A stretch of 6,998 nucleotides of DNA from Spirochaetota bacterium (GCA_023135745.1 JAGLSM010000108.1:1-6998), one strand, 5' to 3'. Numbered from the stretch's first letter, positions 1-6,413 are shown. Translations and numbers: made by a program. Notes: a model not told the origin generated them from the letters alone.

Positions 1-719
1 TTGAAATAGGTGTTGGAACTCCTGAAACTGATGAGCACTGGTTCTCATTAGATATGTATGACAAGACAGACGGCAACTGGCACAAGTTTGTTATCGATGT
101 AAGTGCTGTTGACCTTTCTTCTGTTGACTGGGTATTCGCAATGAAGAACGGTGCTTACTCTTCAGGTACAGTTGAGTTTGATGATATTTGTTATTCTACA
201 GTTGATCCCGGTGACGGTGAAACAGTTGAACATCCTCCTGTAACCATCAAGAAAGTTTATTCTGAAATGACAGAAGGGGAAGACATTCCTTTGGTTTCCG
301 CATGGCAGGTTTGGAGTGGAACTGTTTCTACATTTACCGTATTAACCGATGCCGGTGTTGACGGCGGAACTGCGGTTATTCAGGTTGTTCCTAGCGCAGC
401 AGGATGGTTCGGATTTGCTATCTTTACCGCATCTCATGCTGAAGACCTCAGTGGTTTTAACTACCTGGTAGTCAGTCTTAGAAGTACTGACATAAGCAGC
501 ACAGCTGTTCAAATAGGTTTTGGAACTCCCGCTACTGATGAGCACTGGTATTTAGCTGACATGACCGGTAAGACAGACGGCAACTGGCATCAGTTTGTAA
601 TCGATGTAAGCTCTGCCAACCTTGCTTCAATGGAGTGGGCGTTTGCAATGCTTCACGAAGCCTACACGGGTGGAACTGTTGATTTTGACAATGTCTATTA
701 CACAACAACAGCGCCTTAA
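1..719 (+). CDS. Partial exported protein with tandem carbohydrate-binding-like modules (3' end)
   Basis: The reading frame is open from base 3 to the TAA at 717-719, so this is the C-terminal 238 residues of a gene that begins upstream. The internal Met codon at 54 is not the start, because the residues before it (EIGVGTPETDEHW) match a second copy of the same module further on. Two modules are visible: the back half of one (3-200) and a complete one (about 259-710), joined by a Gly/Glu/Pro-rich linker. Each ends in the pattern DGNWH-FVIDVS, then W-FAM, then a TV-FD(D/N) strand. This is the style of galactose-binding or CBM-like beta-sandwiches that close with a 'DNIYF' strand. No catalytic domain is visible. 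Sugar binding and surface location are inferred from fold style and from the neighbouring lipoprotein, which has related modules. No specific family is assigned. The gene is followed at once by a terminator. Confidence 0.88.
   Translation, partial: EIGVGTPETDEHWFSLDMYDKTDGNWHKFVIDVSAVDLSSVDWVFAMKNGAYSSGTVEFDDICYSTVDPGDGETVEHPPVTIKKVYSEMTEGEDIPLVSAWQVWSGTVSTFTVLTDAGVDGGTAVIQVVPSAAGWFGFAIFTASHAEDLSGFNYLVVSLRSTDISSTAVQIGFGTPATDEHWYLADMTGKTDGNWHQFVIDVSSANLASMEWAFAMLHEAYTGGTVDFDNVYYTTTAP
3..200 (+). repeat. Module repeat, copy 1 (66 codons)
   Basis: This is the first copy of an in-frame direct repeat, offset by exactly 507 bases (169 codons) from the copy at 510-707. By hand alignment about 40 of 66 residues are identical and there are no gaps. 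Exact DNA blocks are shared, for example 27-42 with 534-549 and the 20 bases 63-82 with 570-589. The copy is probably the second half of a full module whose start is outside the window. Confidence 0.9.
510..707 (+). repeat. Module repeat, copy 2 (66 codons)
   Basis: This is the second copy of the 66-codon in-frame repeat. Conserved positions include TDEHW, KTDGNWH, FVIDVS and the closing TV-FD strand. The variable positions lie between these blocks, mainly after DEHW and around the loop following FAM. Confidence 0.9.
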
Positions 720-736
720 GTTAACTCTTAAGATCT

Positions 737-773
737 AAAAAAAAGAGCCGCGTAACGCGGCTCTTTTTTTTTT
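737..773 (+). terminator. Rho-independent terminator
   Basis: A perfect 8-bp GC-rich stem, GAGCCGCG (745-752) and CGCGGCTC (756-763), closes on a TAA loop and is followed by a run of T (764-773). An A run (737-744) precedes the stem, so the hairpin extends by A-T pairs and could also work on the minus strand. No minus-strand gene is seen to use it. It lies 18 bases after the stop codon at 719. Confidence 0.95.
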
Positions 774-828
774 ATTTGTACTCATTGGATACTGGTTCTA
801 CTAATTGATTGAATGAGTATTTTGCGGA

Positions 829-858
829 TGTAGATACGTTGCATAAAGCGTATTTACA
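829..858. repeat. Imperfect palindrome / hairpin, function unknown
   Basis: The left arm TGTAGATACG (829-838) and right arm CGTATTTACA (849-858) pair over 10 bp with one G-T wobble (833 with 854) around a 10-base loop. No T run follows, so it is not a standard terminator. It lies about 90 bases upstream of the -35 box. It could be a protein-binding site, a structured RNA remnant, or chance. Confidence 0.5.
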
Positions 859-946
859 CCACCTTCCATGTGTTTTATGAAATGTGGATGATATAGGTTA
901 GATTTAGAAAAAAATCAAAAAAAAACCGGAAATTCATAAGATAAAT

Positions 947-975
947 TTGATAGCATTAAAAAAATAGTCTATACT
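947..975 (+). promoter_or_regulatory. Sigma-70-type promoter for the lipoprotein gene
   Basis: The -35 box TTGATA (947-952) and -10 box TATACT (970-975) are separated by the ideal 17 bases. Transcription should begin near 982, giving a leader of about 110 bases before the TTG start at 1092. AT-rich DNA and two A-tracts lie just upstream and may act like an UP element. The call rests on consensus matching only. Confidence 0.7.
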
Positions 976-1080
976 ATAAGTATAAGGATTAGTGAACCTA
1001 TATGTATTTTAATTAAAACAATTAGCAAGGGTTTTTTACACAGTTTACAAAGATTTTTTAATAGTAGGAATAATCAGGTT

Positions 1081-1085
1081 AGGAG
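1081..1085 (+). promoter_or_regulatory. Ribosome binding site that fixes a TTG start
   Basis: AGGAG lies 6 bases before the TTG at 1092-1094. No ATG or GTG with comparable spacing exists in this frame. The TTG start also gives a proper lipoprotein signal peptide, which supports the choice. Confidence 0.85.
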
Positions 1086-1091
1086 TTTATA

Positions 1092-2801
1092 TTGCGGTTT
1101 AAGCTATTTAACATAGTCATAATATTATTAACAATAATCTTATTCTCATGCGGGAATGATGTTGTTGATCCCGGATGGAGAACAAAAGGGTCATTGACCC
1201 TTGCCTTTGGTTCCAATACTTTATCAAAAACTATTGTGCCTGACGTTGATATGAATATTGTTTCTTATGATATTCAGGGAAACGGGCCATCGGGAGCAAC
1301 TTTTTCACGGCTTAATATCACTACGGGCAGTGTATCCATTAATGATCTGGTGATTGGTGCGTGGACTGTGGTGGTTTATGGTAAAAATGCCGCCGGAGAT
1401 ATAATAGGAAGCGGGAGTTCTCCTGCTGTAATTGCGGAAGGTCAGTCAACTTCGGTTGCTATTACTGTAATTCCTCAGGAAGGAAACGGAACTCTGAGTA
1501 TTACAGTTTACTGGGATACGGAGATCCCGAATCCAAATTTGACGGCAATCCTGACTAAACTTGGAGGATTACCTGTTGAATTTTCAAATTTCACATACGG
1601 TGTCAATTCTTTTTCATATATAGATTCTGCTGTTGCTCCGGGGTATTATACTCTACAATTGAAGTTGAAAAGCGGTACTGATGATGTATGGGGTTCTGCT
1701 CCTGCTATACGTATACTTACCGGTTTTACAACGTCTGTTAATTTAAGTGCTGAAGCACCTGCCTCTGATCCTTCAGCAGGTACTTTTGGTGTTTACAGTG
1801 AAACGGTTCCCTTGGATGTTGAATATGGTGTTGACGCTGAGGTAATATCACTACAGAGTTTGTGGAGCTGTGAGCTATACACAAACGATACGGTAGATCC
1901 AGGTGAAGGTTCAAGCTGCATAAAAGTGGTTGGAACAAATCTCGGTGTTGGTTTTTATATCAGGAGAAGGCCGTTAGGCTCAACTATTGACTTTACCGAT
2001 ATTGATTATATTCACTTCATGTATAAAGGAAATAACGGATTTAAGGTTGCTGTAGTGGATCAGTTCGTGAGAAGTATTGATATGGACGTTCTTCCGGGTT
2101 ATGGCCTGGTAACTAACGGTACATGGTGTAACATTAAGATTCCTCTGAGTGCCTTTCCCGGGCTTGATGCCAGTAAGATTGAATCTTACTTCTACATTGA
2201 GGCCACTCCGGTACATGGACACAGCCCCGGAGATATATTTTATATAGATAATATTTATTTCTCGGGAACCAACTATTCCGGGAATACAAATACCCCAATC
2301 AGTAATTCACCGGAGGAATTTGGATTATACTCCGAAACGGTTGCCCTTGATGTTGAATGGAACTTTGACACTAAGTTGACTGTTTTTTCAGGCGGAATGC
2401 TTAACGCAAAAATTACTACTAATCCTGCTGAGGGAAGCGAGTGCTGGCAGTTTGAAGGGACAGACACATGGATGGGATTTGGTTTTGAGGTAATGCCTTT
2501 TACAGACGCAAATGCAAAAGATCTCAGCGCGTATAATTATCTTAACTTTAATTATAGGGGAACAAAAAACTTTCGACTTGGTATGAGATGGGTTGGGTCG
2601 AATATTTATCTCGATGTTGTCGATATGGTGGGATTTGATTTGGTTATTGATGGGAACTGGTCTACTGTAAAAATTCCATTGACTGCATTTACTGGGATTG
2701 ATAAATCGAAAGTATTGCAGTATATAATGTTTTCATCAGTAGGAGACTATGAAGTTGGAGATATTCACACGTTTGATAATATATATTTTTCCGTGAATTA
2801 G
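1092..2801 (+). CDS. Lipoprotein with beta-sandwich N-terminus and two carbohydrate-binding-like modules
   Basis: This 569-residue protein has a type II signal peptide: a short basic start, a hydrophobic stretch over residues 8-18 and the relaxed lipobox LFSC with acylation at Cys20. It is expected to be membrane-anchored outside the cytoplasm. Residues 27-230 look like two beta-sandwich domains (motifs GPSGATF, GSGSSPAVIAEGQS, APGYYTLQL), an arrangement I recall from spirochaete lipoproteins but cannot check. Residues 232-395 and 410-569 are two diverged copies of one module. Each opens FG-YSETV-LDVE, then GxW followed by -KIPL-AF-G-D-SK, and closes with DNIYFS. This resembles CBM-like galactose-binding folds and the modules of the gene upstream. 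No catalytic motif is seen. Glycan binding or uptake is inferred. The gene is monocistronic, with its own promoter and terminator, and uses a TTG start. Confidence 0.9.
   Translation: MRFKLFNIVIILLTIILFSCGNDVVDPGWRTKGSLTLAFGSNTLSKTIVPDVDMNIVSYDIQGNGPSGATFSRLNITTGSVSINDLVIGAWTVVVYGKNAAGDIIGSGSSPAVIAEGQSTSVAITVIPQEGNGTLSITVYWDTEIPNPNLTAILTKLGGLPVEFSNFTYGVNSFSYIDSAVAPGYYTLQLKLKSGTDDVWGSAPAIRILTGFTTSVNLSAEAPASDPSAGTFGVYSETVPLDVEYGVDAEVISLQSLWSCELYTNDTVDPGEGSSCIKVVGTNLGVGFYIRRRPLGSTIDFTDIDYIHFMYKGNNGFKVAVVDQFVRSIDMDVLPGYGLVTNGTWCNIKIPLSAFPGLDASKIESYFYIEATPVHGHSPGDIFYIDNIYFSGTNYSGNTNTPISNSPEEFGLYSETVALDVEWNFDTKLTVFSGGMLNAKITTNPAEGSECWQFEGTDTWMGFGFEVMPFTDANAKDLSAYNYLNFNYRGTKNFRLGMRWVGSNIYLDVVDMVGFDLVIDGNWSTVKIPLTAFTGIDKSKVLQYIMFSSVGDYEVGDIHTFDNIYFSVN
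1785..2276 (+). repeat. Carbohydrate-binding-like module A (encoded repeat)
   Basis: This stretch encodes residues 232-395 of the lipoprotein. It opens with FGVYSETVPLDVEYG and closes with YIDNIYFSG. It is related to module B (2319-2798) at protein level, with short DNA matches such as GAAACGGTT and GATGTTGAAT. A short Asn/Thr/Ser-rich linker separates the two. Confidence 0.75.
2319..2798 (+). repeat. Carbohydrate-binding-like module B (encoded repeat)
   Basis: This stretch encodes residues 410-569. It opens with FGLYSETVALDVEWN, contains DLSAYNYLNFNYRGT and DGNWSTVKIPLTAF, and ends with TFDNIYF at the C-terminus. The DLSAYNYL segment resembles DLSGFNYL in the upstream partial gene, which links the two genes as paralogous in this part. 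Confidence 0.75.
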
Positions 2802-2831
2802 ATTATTAGAGATAAATGATTTTAAGAGAAG

Positions 2832-2863
2832 AACCCGGTATTCAGCCGGGTTTTTTCTTTTTT
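2832..2863 (+). terminator. Rho-independent terminator
   Basis: AACCCGG (2832-2838) pairs with CCGGGTT (2846-2852) around a 7-base loop. A T-rich tail (2851-2863) interrupted by one C follows. It lies 30 bases after the lipoprotein stop codon and separates that gene from the downstream operon. Confidence 0.93.
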
Positions 2864-2887
2864 GGATTCATTTTATGTTTAAATTAA

Positions 2888-2916
2888 TTGACAAAGCAAG
2901 AATGTCATAATATAGT
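2888..2916 (+). promoter_or_regulatory. Strong sigma-70-type promoter of the three-gene operon
   Basis: A perfect -35 box TTGACA (2888-2893) and a -10 box TATAGT (2911-2916) are spaced by exactly 17 bases. Transcription should begin near 2923, leaving an AT-rich leader of about 130 bases. A weaker second -10-like TATACT (2985-2990) has only TTATAA (2962-2967) as -35. This is the only good promoter found between the terminator and the acidic-protein gene. Confidence 0.78.
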
Positions 2917-3042
2917 TGAATTTGTTAAAATACCTTGTATATTTTGCTTTTTTTATAAAACTTATAAAAATCTTAAACTAAAGGTATACTTTGTAGGTTT
3001 CGACAATCAAAGAAGTGTAATGTAACAATATTTAATTTAATC

Positions 3043-3046
3043 AGGA
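3043..3046 (+). promoter_or_regulatory. Ribosome binding site of the acidic-protein gene
   Basis: AGGA lies 7 bases before the ATG at 3054. A closer ATG at 3046-3048 is out of frame and lies inside the Shine-Dalgarno region, so 3054 is preferred. Confidence 0.75.
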
Positions 3047-3053
3047 TGGAAAA

Positions 3054-4700
3054 ATGGCTGAAGAAAAATTAGAAAATCCAAAAACACCGGGAGCTAATCA
3101 AGAAGAGATTATTTCTTTATCTGATTCTGAGCTTGATAATATATTAAATAGTGCAGAATTAACTGATTCTCCTATTGAAGACCTTGAAATTAATCTTGAT
3201 GAAGAGCCTATTGCTGAAGTGCAGACGGAAGTGGTGAATGATGAATCTTCTGTCTCAGCTTCTGCTGAGGAACCGGTTGTTCAGGAAGAAATTTCTCAAC
3301 CTGCTGAAACTCAGGAACCATCTGTCATTGAGGGATCAGAAGAGGGTTTTTTTAGTGATGAAGATGAAACCATCGGTCTTTCATCCAATGAACTGGATAA
3401 TATCCTGGAAAAGGCTTCTTCAACTTTCGAAAATGAGCAGGCTGAAGCACCTAAAGATGAGGCCAATCAGCAGTTAGAAGCACCTGTTCTTGGTGAAAGT
3501 GAGATTACCATGGAAGATGATTCTGTAAAGTCTTCACCGGTTTCTGAGGAAACACCATCTGATACAGGTATTGTAGAAGAGGATCTTCCATTAATTGATG
3601 AATCTGAGCTTGTTTTTGATGAGGAAGACCGTCTTATATTAGAAGATACTGATACGGGAGAATCTTCCGAGACATCCATAGTACAGGAAATGGCAGATGA
3701 AGATATTCTTTTAGATGAAGATGTTTCAATTGAAACTGAAAAACAGGAACCTGTTCAGACCGAAGCTGTTTCCCGGGAGGGAACTCTCGAAGAGCTGTCC
3801 CCTGTTGATGAACAGACTATCTCTACAGAAACTGAGGATAATGTACTTTCTGTTTCCGGTGAAAGTGTTGATCAGATGATCGGTGAAGAAAGTGATGAAG
3901 ATGTTTTAAGTGATTTCCAGGTTAATGAAGAAATAATCCTTGATGAGCCTGTAGACCTTGAATCAAAAACTGTTGAAGAACCGTCATCTGAAATTCAAAA
4001 GCCCGTTGATGATAATCTTTTTATTGAAGAAGAATCTATTACACTGGATGAGAATCTTGATACAACAGAAACAGGGATACAAGAGCCGGCACAAAGCCTT
4101 GAAACTGAAGAAATAATTATTGAAGAGACAATGGTTCAGGTTCCTGCCGCAGAAGAAGAGTCCGTATCTGAACCTGCCCCGATTGAACCTATGACTGAAG
4201 AAATAATAATAGAGGAGCCTGTTGCTGTACCTCCAAGTATGGAAGAAACAATCTCTGATGAGTCTGCTGATATCGAAATTATTTCTGAGGAGGATATCAC
4301 CGAAGAAGCACCGGAGATAACAGAGGAAGAGATAGTATTTGAAGAGGAAGAGAAGATTGAAGCTGAACCCCACGACACTACTGAGGAAATTCCTGTAGTG
4401 GCGGGTATAAATGAATCAGATATATCTGAAATGAAAGAGGAGATTATATCTCAACCTGAATCAATTCCTGAGTCCGGATTTGATAGCGCGGCGATAAGTT
4501 CCGGGGCATCAGCGCAGGTTGTGGAGCCTGAAAAAGAAATTTTTGAAGGGTTAACTGAAAATACAAAAGAGGATGTTAAGCAGGTGTTGTCTTATCTTGA
4601 TGAATTATTTGATAATCTTCCGGAGGATAAGATTAAGGAATTTGCGGAGTCAAAATACTACGATATATATAACAAACTTTTTAATGAATTAGGGATTTAA
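3054..4700 (+). CDS. Highly acidic, largely disordered protein with ELDNIL motifs
   Basis: This 548-residue protein has no signal peptide or membrane segment and is expected in the cytoplasm. Most of it is Glu/Asp-rich with Ser, Thr, Pro, Ile and Val, low in aromatics and basic residues, and looks disordered. Near the N-terminus the motif I-LS-ELDNIL-A occurs at residues 20-34 and again at 107-121. A diverged third copy may be SVSGESVDQMI (266-276). The segment TEEIIIEE is repeated at 351-358 and 381-388. The last 50 or so residues (about 495-548) change character, with Lys, Tyr, Phe and amphipathic helices (QVLSYLDELFDNLPEDK, then YYDIYNKLFNELG), and look like a small folded helical domain. 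I recall similar acidic proteins in spirochaetes but no named family or function. It is the first gene of the operon, 3 bases before the GAF gene. A scaffold or adaptor role is inference. Confidence 0.92.
   Translation: MAEEKLENPKTPGANQEEIISLSDSELDNILNSAELTDSPIEDLEINLDEEPIAEVQTEVVNDESSVSASAEEPVVQEEISQPAETQEPSVIEGSEEGFFSDEDETIGLSSNELDNILEKASSTFENEQAEAPKDEANQQLEAPVLGESEITMEDDSVKSSPVSEETPSDTGIVEEDLPLIDESELVFDEEDRLILEDTDTGESSETSIVQEMADEDILLDEDVSIETEKQEPVQTEAVSREGTLEELSPVDEQTISTETEDNVLSVSGESVDQMIGEESDEDVLSDFQVNEEIILDEPVDLESKTVEEPSSEIQKPVDDNLFIEEESITLDENLDTTETGIQEPAQSLETEEIIIEETMVQVPAAEEESVSEPAPIEPMTEEIIIEEPVAVPPSMEETISDESADIEIISEEDITEEAPEITEEEIVFEEEEKIEAEPHDTTEEIPVVAGINESDISEMKEEIISQPESIPESGFDSAAISSGASAQVVEPEKEIFEGLTENTKEDVKQVLSYLDELFDNLPEDKIKEFAESKYYDIYNKLFNELGI
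4691..4694 (+). promoter_or_regulatory. Ribosome binding site inside the end of the upstream gene
   Basis: AGGG within the last codons of the acidic-protein gene lies 9 bases before the ATG at 4704. The stop (4698-4700) and next start are separated by only 3 bases, so translation of the two genes is probably coupled. Confidence 0.6.
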
Positions 4701-4703
4701 TAA

Positions 4704-6413
4704 ATGGGATTCCTTGCAAAAGCGAAATATTTCAGGGATCTTGTACTGAAAAAAGGATCACCGGGTCATAGAGGGGGGCTTCTATCCAGAGCTTCCGAAT
4801 TTCTTAAACGACGCGCGGCTGGTTCAAATAAAAGTGATGGTCTAAGGGGGCGGGCTTCAGGATTTATCGTAGAAGGATTAGATTCAGATAAAAAAAAAAG
4901 TGTAGAATCTGACCCTTCACCGGAGCCGGAAATTATTCCCATCGCAGGATCTTTAGACAGCATCAGCGATGAACTTCAAAAAAAAAGTCTTGATTTCACA
5001 AATATTATAGAAATAAGTAAAGAAATAAATGCCACTTTACAAATAAATGAACTACTGTCTATTGTTTTGTTAACCTGTATGGGTCAATTAAGTGTCCAAA
5101 AAGCTGTTCTATGTACCAGAGATGACACAGGTAATTTTGTTTTGCGTATTCAAAGAGGTTTAGAAAAAGTTGAAGAAAGTGAATTTGTTTTTTTAAAAGA
5201 TGGTTCCTTAAGTAATTATTTTAAGAATGAGACTTATCCTAAACTCCTGGATGAATTAATGGGTATGATAAATGAAAAGGAAAGAAATCTTTTTATAGAT
5301 GTTGAGGCAAAGGTTATTGCGCCATTAATAGCTAAGGATAAGGTTACAGGATTTTTAATTCTTGGTGAAAAATATGATAATACAGATTTTAATCAGGGAG
5401 ACATTGATTTTCTGTCAGCGCTTGTATCAATGGCTGCCATTGCCATAGAAAACGCGAGTCTTTATTCAAGTCTTGAACAAAAACTTAAACAAATGGCAGC
5501 TCTCTACGACATAAGTAAAATTATAAATTCTTCCGGCAGTATTTCTGAAGTGCTTCGTCTTGCCTGTGAAACTCTTTCAACCGGATTTTTTGTTACAAAA
5601 GTAGCCTTTATACTGAAATACGATGAAGAATTTAAAATATCGGAATCAATCGGATTATTACCTGCTACAAAAGAACTTTTTTCTATTAAAAAAGATGACC
5701 CGTTAATTGCGTCAATTCTTGAAGCGGGAGAGGCTGTTGATTTTCCGGACTTTCTTTCAGTCGAGGAATTAAAAAATAAATTCTGCAAAGAAGATCTTCA
5801 ATCATTCCAATCAATACTTTTAATTCCTCTTCTAGCGGGAGGAGAAAAAATAGGTTTTCTTGGAATATTCGCGATTGATAATCAAAAGACAGGTTCATTC
5901 ACTAAGGATCAAAAGGAATTATTTTCCATAATAGCTTCTCAGATTGCGCCTCCTATTTTAATGGCTGAAATGGTTGAGCATACAAAAAAAAGAATAAGTG
6001 ATCCGTTTAAACATTATATTGATATTTTAAGTGAGAAATTTGAAACGGCTCTTGGGTTTGAGCTTTCTATGGGCTTGATTTGTATAGAAGTATCAGGACT
6101 TGATCAACTTACTGCTGCTATGGATTCAAGTGAAATTGAGGCTCTGGTAGAAAGTATAGGTGCGGAAATAAGATTTGTTGTTGATGAAAAGTACGAGGTT
6201 GTCAGAATATCTGAAAGAAGTTTTTCAATTATCCTGCCTGGTCTTTCTCTCAAAAATCAGGACAAAATTGAAAATGAAATTATGGATTCTATTAATTTTA
6301 AAATAGGAAAAAAGGGTTTGTCCGAATCTCTGAAAATTAATTCTAATATGATTCAATTTCCTGAAGATTTCAAGGATCCTAAGGAATTTATCTTTCAGAA
6401 TACTAACGGGTAA
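4704..6413 (+). CDS. Two-GAF protein with degenerate GGDEF-like C-terminus
   Basis: This 569-residue protein is probably cytoplasmic, with no signal peptide or membrane helix. Residues 1-60 are strongly basic and carry three copies of a nine-residue motif (GFLAKAKYF at 2-10, GLLSRASEF at 25-33, GLRGRASGF at 46-54). After a charged linker, residues 97-252 and about 265-425 read as two GAF domains. Each shows the helix 'I..ISK.IN....', a central APLI/IPLL strand, a GFL strand and a closing helix (SMAAIAIENASLY in the first). Residues 430-569 resemble a GGDEF fold, but the GGDEF signature is SERSF (503-507) after RI and before SIILPG. The metal-site motif is IEVSG (461-465), and the domain ends early. 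Diguanylate cyclase activity is therefore unlikely. GAF domains usually bind small ligands or mediate dimerisation; the ligand here is unknown. The gene is second in the operon, between the acidic and FapA-like genes. Confidence 0.9.
   Translation: MGFLAKAKYFRDLVLKKGSPGHRGGLLSRASEFLKRRAAGSNKSDGLRGRASGFIVEGLDSDKKKSVESDPSPEPEIIPIAGSLDSISDELQKKSLDFTNIIEISKEINATLQINELLSIVLLTCMGQLSVQKAVLCTRDDTGNFVLRIQRGLEKVEESEFVFLKDGSLSNYFKNETYPKLLDELMGMINEKERNLFIDVEAKVIAPLIAKDKVTGFLILGEKYDNTDFNQGDIDFLSALVSMAAIAIENASLYSSLEQKLKQMAALYDISKIINSSGSISEVLRLACETLSTGFFVTKVAFILKYDEEFKISESIGLLPATKELFSIKKDDPLIASILEAGEAVDFPDFLSVEELKNKFCKEDLQSFQSILLIPLLAGGEKIGFLGIFAIDNQKTGSFTKDQKELFSIIASQIAPPILMAEMVEHTKKRISDPFKHYIDILSEKFETALGFELSMGLICIEVSGLDQLTAAMDSSEIEALVESIGAEIRFVVDEKYEVVRISERSFSIILPGLSLKNQDKIENEIMDSINFKIGKKGLSESLKINSNMIQFPEDFKDPKEFIFQNTNG

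Larger units (their letters stand above)
776..1091. other. Non-coding gap between terminator and lipoprotein gene
   Basis: No credible gene was found on either strand. The gap holds an 8-bp inverted repeat (779-786 with 812-819, 25-base spacer) and an imperfect palindrome at 829-858. Next come A-tracts of 7 and 9 bases (908-914 and 917-925), whose centres are about 10 bases apart. A promoter (947-975) follows, then an AT-rich leader of about 110 bases containing the all-AT palindrome TTTTAATTAAAA (1007-1018). The phased A-tracts suggest curved DNA upstream of the promoter. Confidence 0.7.

Noticed and set aside
54..719. A gene starting at the Met codon at 54
   Set aside because: The frame is open to the window edge and the residues before 54 match the second copy of the module, so this Met is internal to a longer gene.
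779..819. Inverted repeat TACTCATT ... AATGAGTA just after the first terminator
   Set aside because: Only 8 bp with a 25-base spacer in AT-rich DNA. This can occur by chance and no supporting signal surrounds it.
829..860. Carbon-catabolite (cre-type) operator near the palindrome
   Set aside because: The central CG spacing does not fit the cre consensus, so the hairpin is reported without a named regulator.
1007..1018. Palindrome TTTTAATTAAAA in the lipoprotein leader as an operator
   Set aside because: It consists only of A and T in a very AT-rich leader, so it is expected by chance; no second copy was seen near the other promoter.
1738..2467. Minus-strand open frames opposite the lipoprotein gene
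   Set aside because: They are short, have no recognisable motifs, and overlap a long well-supported gene with signal peptide and repeated domains.
3238..3477. Plus-strand 79-codon open frame inside the acidic-protein gene
   Set aside because: It is a shifted-frame shadow with Leu/Arg/Lys-rich composition and no ribosome binding site or recognisable motif.
3984..4373. Minus-strand open frames of 129 and 80 codons opposite the acidic-protein gene
   Set aside because: They mirror the Glu-rich repeats, giving Phe/Tyr/Arg- or Ser/Ile-rich low-complexity products with no domain pattern and no separate promoter. The plus-strand protein is clearly the real one.
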